The position numbers and the translations under genes are program-made. Shown here one piece after another: positions 23,441-31,415 of a stretch of DNA of 32,741 bases. The stretch is from assembly GCA_947499595.1 (NCBI GenBank), contig CANMOY010000014.1, forward strand, positions 1 to 32,741, given 5' to 3'. Below the pieces are notes generated by a model. It worked only from the letters and a program-made list of their open reading frames with translations. It did no database searches and was not told the DNA's origin. This DNA is from an uncultured Mesonia sp. (GTDB lineage: Bacteria; Bacteroidota; Bacteroidia; Flavobacteriales; Flavobacteriaceae). Every line of letters begins with the position of its first letter. Positions within the stretch are counted from its first letter, which is position 1.

Positions 23441-25178
23441 ATTGTGCTTTTGTGGGATTTGTATAATTGTTATGTGCTTCCCTATGTATTAGACCAGCAT
23501 CAACAAATTTAGTAATATAGCCTTCTGCTGTTTTATGAGGAATCTTGTTTTTGTCGGCTATATTTAGGTAATCTTGTCTTGAAAATTGATAAGGTAGTGC
23601 TTCTAAAAAACGTTCTTTACGATTGGCTCTTTTTACTTCTTTTTGTTCGATAGGTAAATCGTTAAACACCTTACTACTGTGCTTTACTAATACGCTTATC
23701 ATTTCCAATGTATTTTCAAAATCTATATCCTCACAATATCTTACTTGGTTTACATCACCATCTTCCATAATGCGAAATACAGAAAACAACATTATAATTC
23801 TAAATGCTATTAACCCCAAACGTCTAACAGTTGCTATATAGTCATCGGGTTGAAGATTGAGGTATTTGGTTTGAAGCTTCTCAAAAAACACATTAAACTT
23901 TTGTTGTTGCTCGGTTGTTAGCCTTACTTCAATATCAGGATTGTTTTTTAGGGTTTTGTATAACCCAAAAAATTCTTTTCCTAATTGGTCGTAATATTCA
24001 TCTAAACCATTGGTTGTATCAGTTTGAAAAACGTTCTTCCAAGTAGGTTTGATATTCATATAATAAAACATAAAACGACTAAACAAGCCATTTTCAGCAC
24101 TTGGAACCAATGCCTGAATCTGCTTTGGTGTACCAGACAACACCGTTGACAAACAAGGTCTTTCAATATCTACATACTCTCTGTCCGTTCTACGATAGTA
24201 ACTAATGGTTTCGTGGTGGAATGCTTTACGAAAACCATCGGAATAATTACCGTAATCACTTTTAAAAGCTTGTGCTAAAGTATCTCCTTCGGTTTCAAAA
24301 ATTAACCCTCTACCTTCATTATCCGATATTAATTGATAAACACCTGTTACACTATTGTTAGCCGGAATAAACAGCATTCTTTCAGGTGGTTTACTCGGTT
24401 TTTCCATAGTTTCACTTTTGCCCTTATTCATATTATAAGTAGCCATTTCAACTTGATGCTGTTGTTTTAGGGTTTTGGATTGTTCGCGCTTTTCTTTGTG
24501 AACAGGATTTACCAAATTTTTAATTTGGTTTAATCTCCCTTTTCCTGCTGAAGCAGGTGCAGTAACAAATAAATACAAGTTGCTAAACACTTTCCGTTGG
24601 TCGTACACACCAAACAATTTAGGAAAACAGGCACTAAATGCAGTTAATGCACCCAACAACAAAATATCACGTTCTTCATTACTGCTTGATGGTTTTACTA
24701 CTTGTTGCAAAAATGTTGGGATGTTGTTGTAAACTGTTGTTGGTATTGTTGGCAATGGTTGTTTTTCTTCCTCTGGATGTTGCGATACTTCAACAACTTG
24801 TTGTTGCTGTTTTGGTTTAATACCAACTTGATGCAAATGGTGGTATAAGGTTGCTATGCTTATACCGTGTCCTTTTGCTTGTAAGCATTTATTATACTGT
24901 TCGTCGCATTCTTTATGGTCGTAACCTGAATAATTTCTGCTAATTCTATGGTAGTAATCACGTCCAGCTTCACCGTATTCCTCTGAAATAGCAAAACCAA
25001 TATCACGCCACTTTTCATAAGTATCAGTAATATCGATACCTGATTGTTCTAAAGCGTTGATATATGTTTCAATATCATTTGCAACAACCGTTGTCGGTTT
25101 GTTGTTGATTGGTTTTTTAGGTACTTCTTTTTGCTCTGGAACAGCTAACCAATCTTTCGGGTTGAATATTTTTGTCAT
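23439..25178 (-). CDS. DUF3987 protein with PriCT-2-like N-terminus (replication helicase/primase-like)
   Basis: 579 aa. Residues about 35-110 resemble the PriCT_2 domain (TYEKWRDIGFAISEEYGEAG, then YNKCLQAKGHGISIATLYHH). From about 150 on is the DUF3987 domain, with a Walker-A-like loop APASAGKGRLNQ near 212 and an acidic strand GLIFETEGDTL near 296 as a Walker-B candidate. Such proteins follow BT4734/VirE-N primase-like proteins on many Bacteroidota islands and are thought to act in replication of the excised element. The ATG overlaps the stop of the upstream gene (ATGA at 25175-25178), so the two are translationally coupled. A Gln-rich linker (QQQQVVEVSQHPEEEKQP) joins the domains. Confidence 0.82.
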   Translation of the reverse strand: MTKIFNPKDWLAVPEQKEVPKKPINNKPTTVVANDIETYINALEQSGIDITDTYEKWRDIGFAISEEYGEAGRDYYHRISRNYSGYDHKECDEQYNKCLQAKGHGISIATLYHHLHQVGIKPKQQQQVVEVSQHPEEEKQPLPTIPTTVYNNIPTFLQQVVKPSSSNEERDILLLGALTAFSACFPKLFGVYDQRKVFSNLYLFVTAPASAGKGRLNQIKNLVNPVHKEKREQSKTLKQQHQVEMATYNMNKGKSETMEKPSKPPERMLFIPANNSVTGVYQLISDNEGRGLIFETEGDTLAQAFKSDYGNYSDGFRKAFHHETISYYRRTDREYVDIERPCLSTVLSGTPKQIQALVPSAENGLFSRFMFYYMNIKPTWKNVFQTDTTNGLDEYYDQLGKEFFGLYKTLKNNPDIEVRLTTEQQQKFNVFFEKLQTKYLNLQPDDYIATVRRLGLIAFRIIMLFSVFRIMEDGDVNQVRYCEDIDFENTLEMISVLVKHSSKVFNDLPIEQKEVKRANRKERFLEALPYQFSRQDYLNIADKNKIPHKTAEGYITKFVDAGLIHREAHNNYTNPTKAQ

Positions 25179-26083
25179 AGCTTTTGATGTCTTTTATGTA
25201 GGTATGCCAATGGATCGTGGGATAAAAAACACGCTCTGGAAATGTCTTTACCCGATTGGTCTACCTCAATGTTATATGTTTGCTTTATGTAATTGGCCAC
25301 CGCAATAAAATATTCATTGTGTGACACTTTGGATAAATCGATTCTAATTATCCATTTTAAGCCTTCTCCTGAAGGTGATGTAAACAACATTTCGGTTTCG
25401 AAATATTCATCGTTTAATAATTGTTGTTTTAGTTCTTCAAGATTTTCTAAATGGTCAAAATCGATTGTCAATAATGATGAATGCTCAATTAAGCTATCAT
25501 CATTTCGTTTAGAAAACACACCTGAAAATGTTACATAATCAAAATGATTTGCTTTAAATTTCCGTGCTTCTTTAGGGTTTTTAATCGCTCTAAATTGCTC
25601 TGTGATACTTTTATACTTATCGCTTGTAATACGCTCAAATATTTGGTGTAATCTTACTTTTTCAGTTGGAAAAACATTTCTAATTGGTGCTTTATAAAAA
25701 CTGCTGTAAGCATACCAAGTATCATCGGGTTCATCTAACCAGGATAATTCATCTTCTTTTTTAACTTCAAAATTTAGATGCAGTACCTCATTGATTTTTA
25801 GTAACAATTCTTCTTCATTAATGATTTTAAAATGATAGGATGCAAAATCGAATACATCACCTTTAAAATCGGTTAATTCAGTATCGTAATGCATTGCCTT
25901 ATTATCTACAACATTAATTTGTAATGTTGATTTACCACCGTTAAAAGGGTTACGGGTTATCCCGCAGTCCCTTCCTTTTACGGAAAGGACTGTTGTTTCA
26001 GGATAATACTGCCTTAATACATAGGCATAGATATTTAACCCATAATGCGTTTTCTTTAAAATGCTTTCTTTACTTATTTCCAT
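25175..26083 (-). CDS. BT4734/VirE-N-type primase-like protein
   Basis: 302 aa. Residues about 1-110 contain GRDCGITRNPFNGGKSTLQI and YDTELTDFKGDVFDFASYHF, a module resembling the substrate-binding part of primases but without a full CHC2 zinc site. Residues about 140-300 form the BT4734 domain with LLTIDFDHLENLEEL (DxD) and TSPSGEGLKWIIRID (SGxGxK), motifs reminiscent of archaeo-eukaryotic primase-polymerases. It probably primes replication of the excised island together with the DUF3987 protein whose gene it overlaps. The start overlaps the upstream HTH gene by 14 bp. Confidence 0.82.
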   Translation of the reverse strand: MEISKESILKKTHYGLNIYAYVLRQYYPETTVLSVKGRDCGITRNPFNGGKSTLQINVVDNKAMHYDTELTDFKGDVFDFASYHFKIINEEELLLKINEVLHLNFEVKKEDELSWLDEPDDTWYAYSSFYKAPIRNVFPTEKVRLHQIFERITSDKYKSITEQFRAIKNPKEARKFKANHFDYVTFSGVFSKRNDDSLIEHSSLLTIDFDHLENLEELKQQLLNDEYFETEMLFTSPSGEGLKWIIRIDLSKVSHNEYFIAVANYIKQTYNIEVDQSGKDISRACFLSHDPLAYLHKRHQKL

Positions 26084-26366
26084 CGCATTTAAAATTTGGG
26101 TTATAATAATTGCTTTGTAATAGTTCCTCTATGTCAGATACTTTGTAATAAAACTTTCCTTGTATCTTACTATATGGAATCGTGCCATTTGAACGGAATG
26201 TTTGCAATGTGCGTTGGCTAATATGTAGCGTTTGCATTACGTCCTGATTATCAATCCACATATCTTTTAAGCGTTCTGCTCTCGTAGCTCTTATTAATTC
26301 GATACGTGCTTTTAAATCCTTAATCTCTTGTGAGAGTGCCAAGAGTAAATCGATTATTTCAGTCAT
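26070..26366 (-). CDS. Helix-turn-helix protein, excisionase-like (second in operon)
   Basis: 98 aa. A helical N-terminus (MTEIIDLLLALSQEIKDLKA) may dimerise. Residues about 50-95 are the HTH_17 winged helix: MWIDNQDVMQTLHISQRTLQ, TFRSNGTIPYSKIQGKFYYK, VSDIEELL. Pairs of such proteins next to the primase genes are a standard part of Bacteroidota islands and control excision or the replication genes. It overlaps the primase-like gene by 14 bp and follows the other HTH gene after 2 bp. Confidence 0.82.
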   Translation of the reverse strand: MTEIIDLLLALSQEIKDLKARIELIRATRAERLKDMWIDNQDVMQTLHISQRTLQTFRSNGTIPYSKIQGKFYYKVSDIEELLQSNYYNPNFKCDGNK

Positions 26367-26368
26367 AA

Positions 26369-26665
26369 CTAAATCCTTCCTTTTTCGATTAAGTAATTAG
26401 CTGCCTGTTGCTCGATTTCGTCCTGGGAATCCATACGGTTACGCAGTAACCATTGGTCTAACTCCTGACGTTGGAAATAGATTTTTTTGCCATTCGGTTT
26501 ATAATGTGGAATGGCTCCCGTACTTGTAAGTTTATACAAGTGCGATTGTGATAGTTCTAAATACTTGCAAGTTTCATTGAAGTTCAATACTTGCTTTTGC
26601 AACGTTTGTTGTTCTATTAACAACTTTTCGATGCTTTCTAAACGTTCTATAATTTTAACGTCCAT
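26369..26665 (-). CDS. Helix-turn-helix protein, excisionase-like (first in operon)
   Basis: 98 aa. An N-terminal helix (MDVKIIERLESIEKLLIEQQ) is followed by the winged helix LNFNETCKYLELSQSHLYKL, TSTGAIPHYKPNGKKIYFQR, QELDQWLLRN (about 27-78). It opens the operon HTH-HTH-primase-DUF3987. Two palindromes directly upstream (26692-26727) are natural binding sites for it or its partner. It could be the recombination directionality factor of the integrase encoded 1.2 kb away. Confidence 0.82.
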   Translation of the reverse strand: MDVKIIERLESIEKLLIEQQTLQKQVLNFNETCKYLELSQSHLYKLTSTGAIPHYKPNGKKIYFQRQELDQWLLRNRMDSQDEIEQQAANYLIEKGRI

Positions 26666-26691
26666 CTTTTTATAATTTTAATTTAAAAATG

Positions 26692-26727
26692 GACTTCTGC
26701 GCAAAAGTCATCCTTGATTGTCAAGGA
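26692..26727 (-). promoter_or_regulatory. Two palindromes upstream of the HTH-primase operon
   Basis: TCCTTGA-TTG-TCAAGGA (26711-26727, perfect 7-bp arms) and GACTT-CTGCGCAA-AAGTC (26692-26709) lie 27-62 bp upstream of the first HTH start. They are candidate operators for the operon's own HTH proteins. No clear promoter consensus was identified beside them. Confidence 0.45.
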
Positions 26728-26753
26728 CATAGCAAATATGGAAAAAGGTGTTT

Positions 26754-26841
26754 GGTATAATAGAAAAGAGAAAAAATGGTATTATTAAACCATTGTAAAA
26801 CAATAAGTTATATTGTTTTTGGTATTATCTATTTGGTATTA
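26754..26841. repeat. Iterated GGTATTA motif
   Basis: GGTATAA at 26754, GGTATTA at 26778, 26821 and 26835, and an inverted AATACC at 26851, within the 210-bp gap between the 334-aa gene and the HTH operon. The gap also contains the hairpin AAAACAAT/ATTGTTTT (26797-26819) and the palindrome CACTTTTTAAAAGTG (26856-26870), which could end the integrase transcript. The iterated copies may be iterons for replication of the excised island, or chance in AT-rich DNA. Confidence 0.35.
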
Positions 26842-26875
26842 AATAGAGAAAATACCACTTTTTAAAAGTGAAGTT

Positions 26876-27880
26876 TTATTTGATTTGGTCAAGCCAAAAA
26901 TTGGCATCAACTAATTTTTGATAGGCTCTTTTTTTAGCACCTAAAAAATTACGATATTCTTTATCGGCATTACTACCTGGTCCATAACGATGAGCAAAAA
27001 ATTTATGAATATGTTTACGCTCTATTTTTTTTGATGGTTTATCTTCAAAAAATATCCTTTCATTAAAGTATTTTGCTTCCGTTAGTTTTACCATAAAAGC
27101 TGCAAGTAATATTTTTTTGCCCCTTTTTTTAGTATAATTATATTTATCATCAATGATACCTTTTTCATTTAACAACTCCTCTAATTTTGCAAATTCCCTT
27201 TGTTTAGTCTTGTTAATAAGTTCGTTATAGGATAAGACATCATTGTTTTCCTCTCTAAAATCACCTTGTATAGCGTTGAAAATTGAACTTTGTTTTACTT
27301 GTTTTCTAACAGTTTTTATTTCTGCACCGGAATAGGATTTTACAATTAACTCTTCAGGTGGTTCTTCATTAAAAAATACTTCGTGTAGTTCTTCGATAGT
27401 ATAAATTTCAGTATCACTTAATTCTGAAAATCGTTCTTGAAGTTCCATAAAAAGCATCATTGCATTAGCCTTTAAAAATGAAATGATATAAGCTTCATCT
27501 GATTTGTAATTATTAGTAGGCTTTAAATATAAACTTTCATCAAGATCATTTTCAGAAATGTAATTGCTAATCTGGGTTAAATAATTTGTAATTCGATTAA
27601 ATTCTTTGTCATAGAGGAAAGACAAATGACCAGGTGTTGAATTTGCTTCAAGGGTATCATTAATAGCATTAAACTTTTTGATATAATCGTTTTCAATTAG
27701 TTTAATGTAATATTTACGCTTGTTTGAATATGCTTTTTTAAAGTCGATTTCATAATTAGGCGTGGTTATAGGATATTCTTTTTTAAAGCCATTTAAAAGC
27801 TCTTTAAATTGGTTTTCGGTTCTTTTATCATCAGTAACCTTTTCCACATACAGTAAGTCGATAAATAAGTCTTTAGCCAT
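26876..27880 (-). CDS. Unknown 334-aa protein encoded after the integrase
   Basis: 334 aa, starting MAKDLFIDLLYVEKVTDDKR. Largely charged and helical with no membrane segment or catalytic motif I recognise. The C-terminal third (about 235-330) contains FAKLEELLNEKGIIDDKYNY, KRGKKILLAAFMVKLTEAKY and HKFFAHRYGPG. That spacing recalls RteC-like regulators of Bacteroidota conjugative elements, but the match is too weak to name. It overlaps the integrase stop by 8 bp, so both are made from one transcript; a role in controlling integration or excision is plausible. Genes like this commonly follow integrases in this phylum. Confidence 0.7.
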   Translation of the reverse strand: MAKDLFIDLLYVEKVTDDKRTENQFKELLNGFKKEYPITTPNYEIDFKKAYSNKRKYYIKLIENDYIKKFNAINDTLEANSTPGHLSFLYDKEFNRITNYLTQISNYISENDLDESLYLKPTNNYKSDEAYIISFLKANAMMLFMELQERFSELSDTEIYTIEELHEVFFNEEPPEELIVKSYSGAEIKTVRKQVKQSSIFNAIQGDFREENNDVLSYNELINKTKQREFAKLEELLNEKGIIDDKYNYTKKRGKKILLAAFMVKLTEAKYFNERIFFEDKPSKKIERKHIHKFFAHRYGPGSNADKEYRNFLGAKKRAYQKLVDANFWLDQIK

Positions 27881-28985
27881 TTGGGTTAAGGTTTATTCTG
27901 TAAGCTGCTTGTTTCTTTTTGTCATCAATTACTTTAGCGTAAATTTGAGTTGTTTTCAAATTCTTATGACCTAACATTTTTGATACTGTATAAATATCAG
28001 TACCCAAAGTCAGTTGTAATGTTGCAAAAGAATGACGCGCACAATGGAACGTGATATTCTTCTTAATTTCTGCCTCACCAACCCATTCTTTTAGTAGGTC
28101 ATAATTTCTCTGAACGTTATTAATATTCTCGAAAACTTTTTTAGTCGATTCGCCTTTTTCTCCTAACAATTCAAATGCTTGTTCGGAAATTGGTAAGGTT
28201 TCAGCTCCTTTAGTTTTCTTTTGCTTAAATCTAATAAAATTTCCATAGGTTTCTGAATATTGGATTTCAGACCATTGAAGTTTTGTAATATCTGACCAAC
28301 GCAAACCTGTAAGGCAGGAAAAAAGAAACGCATTTTTTAATTGTGGATGTCGGCTATCTGTGTTAAAAAGCTTTCTAACTTCTTCTAAAGTTAAAAATTC
28401 CATATGTGTATCTTCTTCTTTAAAGTTTTCAACTGAAATAGCAGGATTGTATTGTATTACCTTTTCTTTAACAGCTTGTCGTAATACCGCTAAAAGTTTT
28501 TTAAAATATGCTGATTTTGTGTTTTGGCTTAATGGTCTTTTACTTCTGGAAAGTGCTTTTTTGTCTAAATACTCTTTAAAACCTTCTACCCATTCTTCAT
28601 CTATTCTTTCAAAAGAAATACCTGTTGGGTGATAATCTTTTAAATGTTTTAGTGTGCTATTCCATACACCTAAATTGCCTTTACTTTCTGAACGTCTTTC
28701 AATCCATTGTTCTAAATACACGAAAAAATTTCCTTGTTTCTTTTCTTTATTTTCAAAACCATAAATATTATTCTGTACCTCTAAATGTCTTTTAGCTCTG
28801 ATGCTTTCAGCAAGTTGTAAGATTTTCTTGTTTTCTAATTTCTGTGCTTTAGTTAAGGACCCTTTGTCGGGTTCTGGCGTTAAATATAATTTCAAGTACT
28901 CGTACTTACGATTTCCGTTTTCGTAATAATCAAGATATAAACTAATTCGTTTCCCTTTTCTACGTTGGCGTAAAGTAACTTTCAT
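27873..28985 (-). CDS. int: Tyrosine recombinase (island integrase)
   Basis: 370 aa. An N-terminal arm-binding segment (MKVTLRQRRKGKRISLYLDY) is followed by a SAM-like core-binding domain (about 85-185, FVYLEQWIERR) and the catalytic domain. The active site is complete: R229 (TGLRWSD), a beta-hairpin lysine near K257, H314 and R317 (HCARHSFAT), H340 (LGHKN) and nucleophile Y349 (IYAKVID). Size and layout are those of Bacteroidota island and conjugative-transposon integrases. It is the outermost gene of the island, 167 bp from the attR core, as expected. The target seems to be the palindrome of the cassette repeat. Its promoter (29051-29081) overlaps the right arm repeat, so it may repress itself. 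Confidence 0.92.
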   Translation of the reverse strand: MKVTLRQRRKGKRISLYLDYYENGNRKYEYLKLYLTPEPDKGSLTKAQKLENKKILQLAESIRAKRHLEVQNNIYGFENKEKKQGNFFVYLEQWIERRSESKGNLGVWNSTLKHLKDYHPTGISFERIDEEWVEGFKEYLDKKALSRSKRPLSQNTKSAYFKKLLAVLRQAVKEKVIQYNPAISVENFKEEDTHMEFLTLEEVRKLFNTDSRHPQLKNAFLFSCLTGLRWSDITKLQWSEIQYSETYGNFIRFKQKKTKGAETLPISEQAFELLGEKGESTKKVFENINNVQRNYDLLKEWVGEAEIKKNITFHCARHSFATLQLTLGTDIYTVSKMLGHKNLKTTQIYAKVIDDKKKQAAYRINLNPNG

Positions 28986-29034
28986 TTTCCTTATATTTAC
29001 TGTGTTAGACTATGCGTTTTATGAGTGTTGTATG

Positions 29035-29057
29035 GGCAACAATACGGCAACAAATAT
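29035..29057 (+). repeat. Right integrase arm-type repeat
   Basis: GGCAACAAT, two bases, then GGCAACAAATAT: the same as 800-822 apart from one base. Direct orientation at both ends of the island. It lies between the integrase gene and attR and covers the -7 element of the integrase promoter. Confidence 0.6.
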
Positions 29058-29081
29058 AAGCAAATAAAGGCAGTTTGGCAA
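29051..29081 (-). promoter_or_regulatory. int: Integrase promoter
   Basis: On the minus strand, TTG (29079-29081) and TATATTTG (29051-29058) are 20 bases apart, a good match to the Bacteroidota -33/-7 consensus. It is about 65 bp upstream of the integrase ATG. The -7 element sits in the arm-type repeat. Confidence 0.6.
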
Positions 29082-29151
29082 TAAAAAAAGAATGCGAAAA
29101 TACATATAAAACAATGATTAACAGATAGATAACAAACAAAGGAAAGATAAT

Positions 29152-29168
29152 GAATTTCCTCTCGGAAA
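29152..29168 (+). other. attR core
   Basis: GAATTTCC-TCTC-GGAAA, continuing GTC, so the arms GAATTTCC and GGAAAGTC are nearly symmetrical. It matches attL (745-761) at 15 of 17 positions. Sequence to its right is the 3' half of the split cassette repeat. Confidence 0.65.
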
Positions 29169-29261
29169 GTCCTCGCAAATTTGCTATCTTCGGTTTACGG
29201 CGGAAAATCCTCGCGGATTTTCACGCAACGAAACCATAGCCACACCCGTTGGCAACAAGCT
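29169..29261 (+). repeat. Right half of the split cassette repeat (repeat A, 3' half)
   Basis: It includes a perfect hairpin GAAAATCC-TCGC-GGATTTTC (29203-29222), then CGCAACGAAACCATAG, corresponding to CGCAACAAACCATATAC in repeat B and CGCAACGAAATCATAAC in repeat C. It ends CGTTGGCAACAAGCT, the inverted match of the far end of the GHKL unit (31267-31280). Confidence 0.75.
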
Positions 29262-29286
29262 AAAACCAATCTGAAACGAAAAAAAA

Positions 29287-31263
29287 ATGCAGATAGACAT
29301 TAAAGGAAAAATAAACGAAAAAAGACTTGCTTACAGCAATACTCTACTTCCTTTATTTGAAGCAATTGTTAATTCTATACAAGCTATAGAAGAAGATAGT
29401 TCTACTAAAACTGGAATTATTGAAATTGATATAGTTCGTTCAACTCAAAAAGAATTAGAACTTACCGAAAAAGAGGTTCTACCTGAAATAATTGATTTTA
29501 TTATAAAAGATAATGGAATCGGATTTAATGAAGATAATTATGACTCTTTCAATTATGCTCACTCTACATATAAATATGGAAAAGGCGGAAAAGGAATTGG
29601 ACGTTTTACTTGGTTAAGAGCATTTCGAAAAGCTGAAATCGAAAGTAGATTTAAAGAAAATGGACATTGGAATTTAAGGAAATTTCAATTTGAGCCAACA
29701 AAAAAAGGAATTGAAAATCACAGTTTAAATGAAGTAAACACTACACAAGAAAGATACACAATTGTAGCTTTGAGAGGTTTAAAAAAGGATTATAGAAAAT
29801 GGTGTAATAATAATCCTGAAGATATTGCACTAAAAATAATTGAACACGCTTTTGTGTATTTTTTAAATGAGAATTGTCCGAGAATCTTAATAAATGATTT
29901 AGACAAGCAAATCGTTGTTAACGACCTTTTTAAACTATTTACTAAAGGACAAGTAAAAAGCAAAAACATCAAAGTAAGAGACAATGATTTTAAATTAAGT
30001 ATTGTAAAACTTTACAGTAATAAAGTTGATAACAAAATACATTACTGTGCAAACACAAGAGAAGTAACATTCGATAAAATTTCAACCGACATTCCTGAAA
30101 TGGATAATTTCCTTTTTAACAAAGAAGGAAATCCTTTTTCAATTTCTGTTTATGTCGAAGGAGACTATTTAGATAATAATGTTAACGATGAAAGAACATC
30201 TATCGCATTTGCTAAAGGAGAAGTTCAATTTCCTGACCAAACTTCACAACAAGAATTACGACAGGAAATAACCTCTATGATTCATAATGAATTTGAAGAC
30301 CAAATAGAAAAACTTTCTCAAACTCGATTTACAAAAGTTAAAGAGTTTGTTTCTCAACATCCAAGATACAAGCAACTTCTAAAATACAAACCAAATCAAA
30401 TCAAAAAAATTCCTTCGACTCTAAATGAAGAGAAAATGGAATTAGAACTTTTTAAAATTCAACAAACACTCGAATTAGAAGTTAAACAAGAAGCAAAAGA
30501 AATATTACGTTTCATAGAAAGTGACGAAGACAAAGCTGAGTTTTCCGAATCACATCAAGAATTATATGCGAAAATTATTGAAGTTGGAAATTCAAAATTA
30601 TCAGAATATGTAATTCATAGAAAGTTAGTTTTAGACCTTTTTGCCAAATTTTTAAAAGAAAGAGCACCTGAAAAAGCAGTTCACAGTTTAATTTTCCCTT
30701 TACAAACTTTATCTGACGAAATAGGTTTTGAAGACCATAATTTATGGATGATAGACGAGAAACTTTCTTATCATAAATATTTGGCTTCTGATAAAAAGTT
30801 TAAAAAAGTTAAGGGAATGAAATCTGAATCTAACGAAAGACCGGATTTATTAATTTTCAATAAACCTTTTGCATTCGCTAACGATGAAAAACCATATGAA
30901 TCAATAGTCATTGTCGAATTTAAACGACCAATGAGAGACGATTATTCAGAAAAAGAAAATCCAATTACACAAGTAAATCGTTATGCGAGAGAAGTAATTA
31001 ATGGCATTGCTAAAGACAAAGATAAACGTGAATTTGATTTGAGACAAAACACACCTATTTACGCCTATATAGTTTGTGATTTAACCAAAAAACTTAAAGC
31101 AAATGCGACAGATGCAGGATATAAACTTTTACCAAGTGGAGATGGATATTTCTTTTTTAACGACAATTACAATATGTATGTAGAAATAATGAGTTTTGAC
31201 AAAATCCTGAAAGATTCAAATGAAAGAAATAGAGTTTTATTTGAAAAATTGAACTTAACATAA
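29287..31263 (+). CDS. GHKL-type ATPase with C-terminal PD-(D/E)XK nuclease-like domain (cassette unit 2)
   Basis: 658 aa. The N-terminal third is a GHKL (HSP90/MutL/MORC-like) ATPase: E25 and N29 in FEAIVNSI, D75NGIGF, and the ATP lid GKGGKGIGR (98-106). The middle is charged and helical. The C-terminal part has P519D520LLIF, then E544-F-K546 in IVIVEFKRP, the PD-(D/E)XK nuclease core. An ATPase plus nuclease in one chain resembles MORC-like GHKL proteins described from restriction-modification loci, so anti-phage or anti-plasmid defence is plausible but unproven. It is alone in its unit, AT-rich, with flanking repeats containing the unit's matching inverted ends. The ATG is 25 bp after the upstream repeat. 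Confidence 0.85.
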   Translation: MQIDIKGKINEKRLAYSNTLLPLFEAIVNSIQAIEEDSSTKTGIIEIDIVRSTQKELELTEKEVLPEIIDFIIKDNGIGFNEDNYDSFNYAHSTYKYGKGGKGIGRFTWLRAFRKAEIESRFKENGHWNLRKFQFEPTKKGIENHSLNEVNTTQERYTIVALRGLKKDYRKWCNNNPEDIALKIIEHAFVYFLNENCPRILINDLDKQIVVNDLFKLFTKGQVKSKNIKVRDNDFKLSIVKLYSNKVDNKIHYCANTREVTFDKISTDIPEMDNFLFNKEGNPFSISVYVEGDYLDNNVNDERTSIAFAKGEVQFPDQTSQQELRQEITSMIHNEFEDQIEKLSQTRFTKVKEFVSQHPRYKQLLKYKPNQIKKIPSTLNEEKMELELFKIQQTLELEVKQEAKEILRFIESDEDKAEFSESHQELYAKIIEVGNSKLSEYVIHRKLVLDLFAKFLKERAPEKAVHSLIFPLQTLSDEIGFEDHNLWMIDEKLSYHKYLASDKKFKKVKGMKSESNERPDLLIFNKPFAFANDEKPYESIVIVEFKRPMRDDYSEKENPITQVNRYAREVINGIAKDKDKREFDLRQNTPIYAYIVCDLTKKLKANATDAGYKLLPSGDGYFFFNDNYNMYVEIMSFDKILKDSNERNRVLFEKLNLT

Positions 31264-31266
31264 AAA

Positions 31267-31415
31267 AGCCAGTTGCCAACACCGTATATAATTTATTGCT
31301 GGCTTCTAGCCTACTTACGAAAGTCCTCGCGGACTTTCTTGGTCGGTAATTATTTACTAAATTAGTTGCTTAAACCACGCAACAAACCATATACAAACAC
31401 GTTACCTACAATAGC
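31267..31415 (+). repeat. Cassette repeat B (intact)
   Basis: About 149 bp. The outer arms GTTGCCAACACC/GTATATAATTTATTGC and GCAACAAACCATATACAAAC/ACGTTACC are imperfectly inverted. An inner perfect hairpin GAAAGTCC-TCGC-GGACTTTC lies at 31319-31338, then CTAAATTAGTTGC. The inner hairpin differs from that of repeat A (GAAAATCC/GGATTTTC) by a paired change, so pairing is kept. It lies directly after the GHKL stop codon. Confidence 0.75.

Larger units (their letters stand above)
745..29168. mobile_element. 28.4-kb integrated island (integrase, primase genes, Argonaute, metal resistance)
   Basis: The boundaries are two direct copies of a 17-bp core, GAAATTCCTATCGGAAA (745-761) and GAATTTCCTCTCGGAAA (29152-29168), 15 of 17 identical. 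Outside them lie complementary halves of one cassette repeat. Inside, near each end, is a 23-bp direct repeat with 22 matches (800-822 and 29035-29057), as expected for integrase arm sites. The tyrosine recombinase gene is next to the right end. All island genes are on the minus strand. No relaxase, coupling protein or tra gene is visible, so this is an integrative element that cannot conjugate by itself, or a decayed or mosaic one. The metal genes look richer in G and C than the primase, Argonaute and integrase genes, which suggests assembly from different sources. Confidence 0.75.

Noticed and set aside
800-29057. The 23-bp direct repeats as the attachment cores themselves
   Set aside because: They match better than the 17-bp core, but using them does not rejoin the split cassette repeat cleanly and they are tandem 11-bp units, as arm sites are. 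Kept as the main alternative.
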